From contig JAUNXW010000122.1 of the NCBI GenBank assembly GCA_030539595.1, forward strand, positions 1-5,147: a stretch of 5,147 nt of DNA. The letters run 5' to 3'. This document shows positions 5,110 to 5,147 of the stretch, in pieces. The stretch is from Methanocorpusculum sp. Lineage in GTDB: Archaea; Halobacteriota; Methanomicrobia; Methanomicrobiales; Methanocorpusculaceae. The notes under the pieces were generated by a model. It was not told where the DNA came from. It searched no databases and saw nothing but the letters and a program-made list of their open reading frames with translations. The translations under genes were made by a program, and so were the position numbers. How positions within the stretch are numbered: position 1 is the stretch's first letter; each line of letters opens with the position of its first letter.

Positions 5110-5147
5110 GACATCAGACTTTAGTCAGACATCAGTCAGCATGTCTG
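5110..5147. repeat. Short direct and inverted repeats at the right edge
   Basis: GACATCAG occurs at 5110-5117 and 5128-5135, 18 bases apart. CAGACAT (5126-5132) pairs with ATGTCTG (5141-5147) as a perfect 7-bp inverted repeat that ends exactly at the window edge. GACT-TT-AGTC (5117-5126) adds a third small palindrome. The cluster could be the start of a repeat array or a protein-binding region, but the window cuts it off. Confidence 0.35.

Larger units (their letters stand above)
4579..5147. other. Noncoding region downstream of the operon
   Basis: About 570 bases without a gene I can support. It contains the operon hairpin, an 11-bp inverted repeat around a TATA tract, several short perfect hairpins at 4784-4826, two terminator-like structures around 4993-5092, and short repeats at the right edge. 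A 60-codon frame (4775-4957) spans the hairpins but has no ribosome-binding site and a low-complexity basic composition, so I treat it as noncoding. Confidence 0.65.

Noticed and set aside
5110..5135. CRISPR-like repeat
   Set aside because: Only two 8-bp copies with a 10-bp gap are present, too short for repeats and spacers.
5108..5147. Open frame starting at ATG 5108, MTSDFSQTSVSMS, running off the right edge
   Set aside because: GGGAG (5092-5096) lies upstream at a workable distance, but the codons are made of short repeats and the hairpin just before looks like a minus-strand terminator; 13 codons are too few to support a gene.

Overview
The window looks like archaeal DNA, most likely from a methanogen-type euryarchaeote; Methanomicrobiales or relatives is my guess, not a demonstrated assignment. 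The clues are lipoprotein signal sequences ending in AGC-I, a GGTGAT ribosome-binding site, A/T-rich TATA-like boxes with purine-rich flanks, oligo-T terminator-like tracts, and a small protein whose C-terminal half reads like an archaeal type IV pilin. A bacterial origin is not excluded, because lipoboxes and Shine-Dalgarno sites are shared.

Layout. Positions 1-749 hold no convincing large gene. Within them I see a T-tract (57-71), a small possible transcription unit (TATA near 199-210, strong ribosome-binding site at 260-268, tiny ORF ending at 358, hairpin right after it), and then a compact GC-rich island (459-521). The island folds on paper into a near-perfect three-way junction. A BRE/TATA-like promoter lies upstream at 411-427 and a hairpin plus T-run downstream at 543-566, so it is a good candidate for an independent small RNA gene.

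Positions 750-4578 are one tightly packed plus-strand operon of three genes joined by 4-base overlaps (GTGA, then ATGA). Genes 1 and 3 are paralogous lipoproteins of 556 and 573 residues. Each has a double-Cache-like N-terminal sensor region followed by two single-Cache-like modules, with no transmembrane output domain. Gene 2 is a 147-residue single-pass membrane protein with a basic N-terminus, one hydrophobic helix and a GGD-containing extracytoplasmic domain resembling archaeal pilins. I infer that the three products act together on the outer face of the membrane, for example in extracellular ligand binding with a pilin-like membrane partner. No ligand or output can be read from the sequence.

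Positions 4579-5147 are noncoding: a hairpin after the operon, an 11-bp inverted repeat (4663-4673 / 4751-4761) enclosing a TATA tract, a run of small hairpins, two convergent terminator-like structures near 5000-5090, and short repeats at the right edge. The most interesting objects are the three-way-junction RNA candidate and the Cache/pilin-like/Cache operon.
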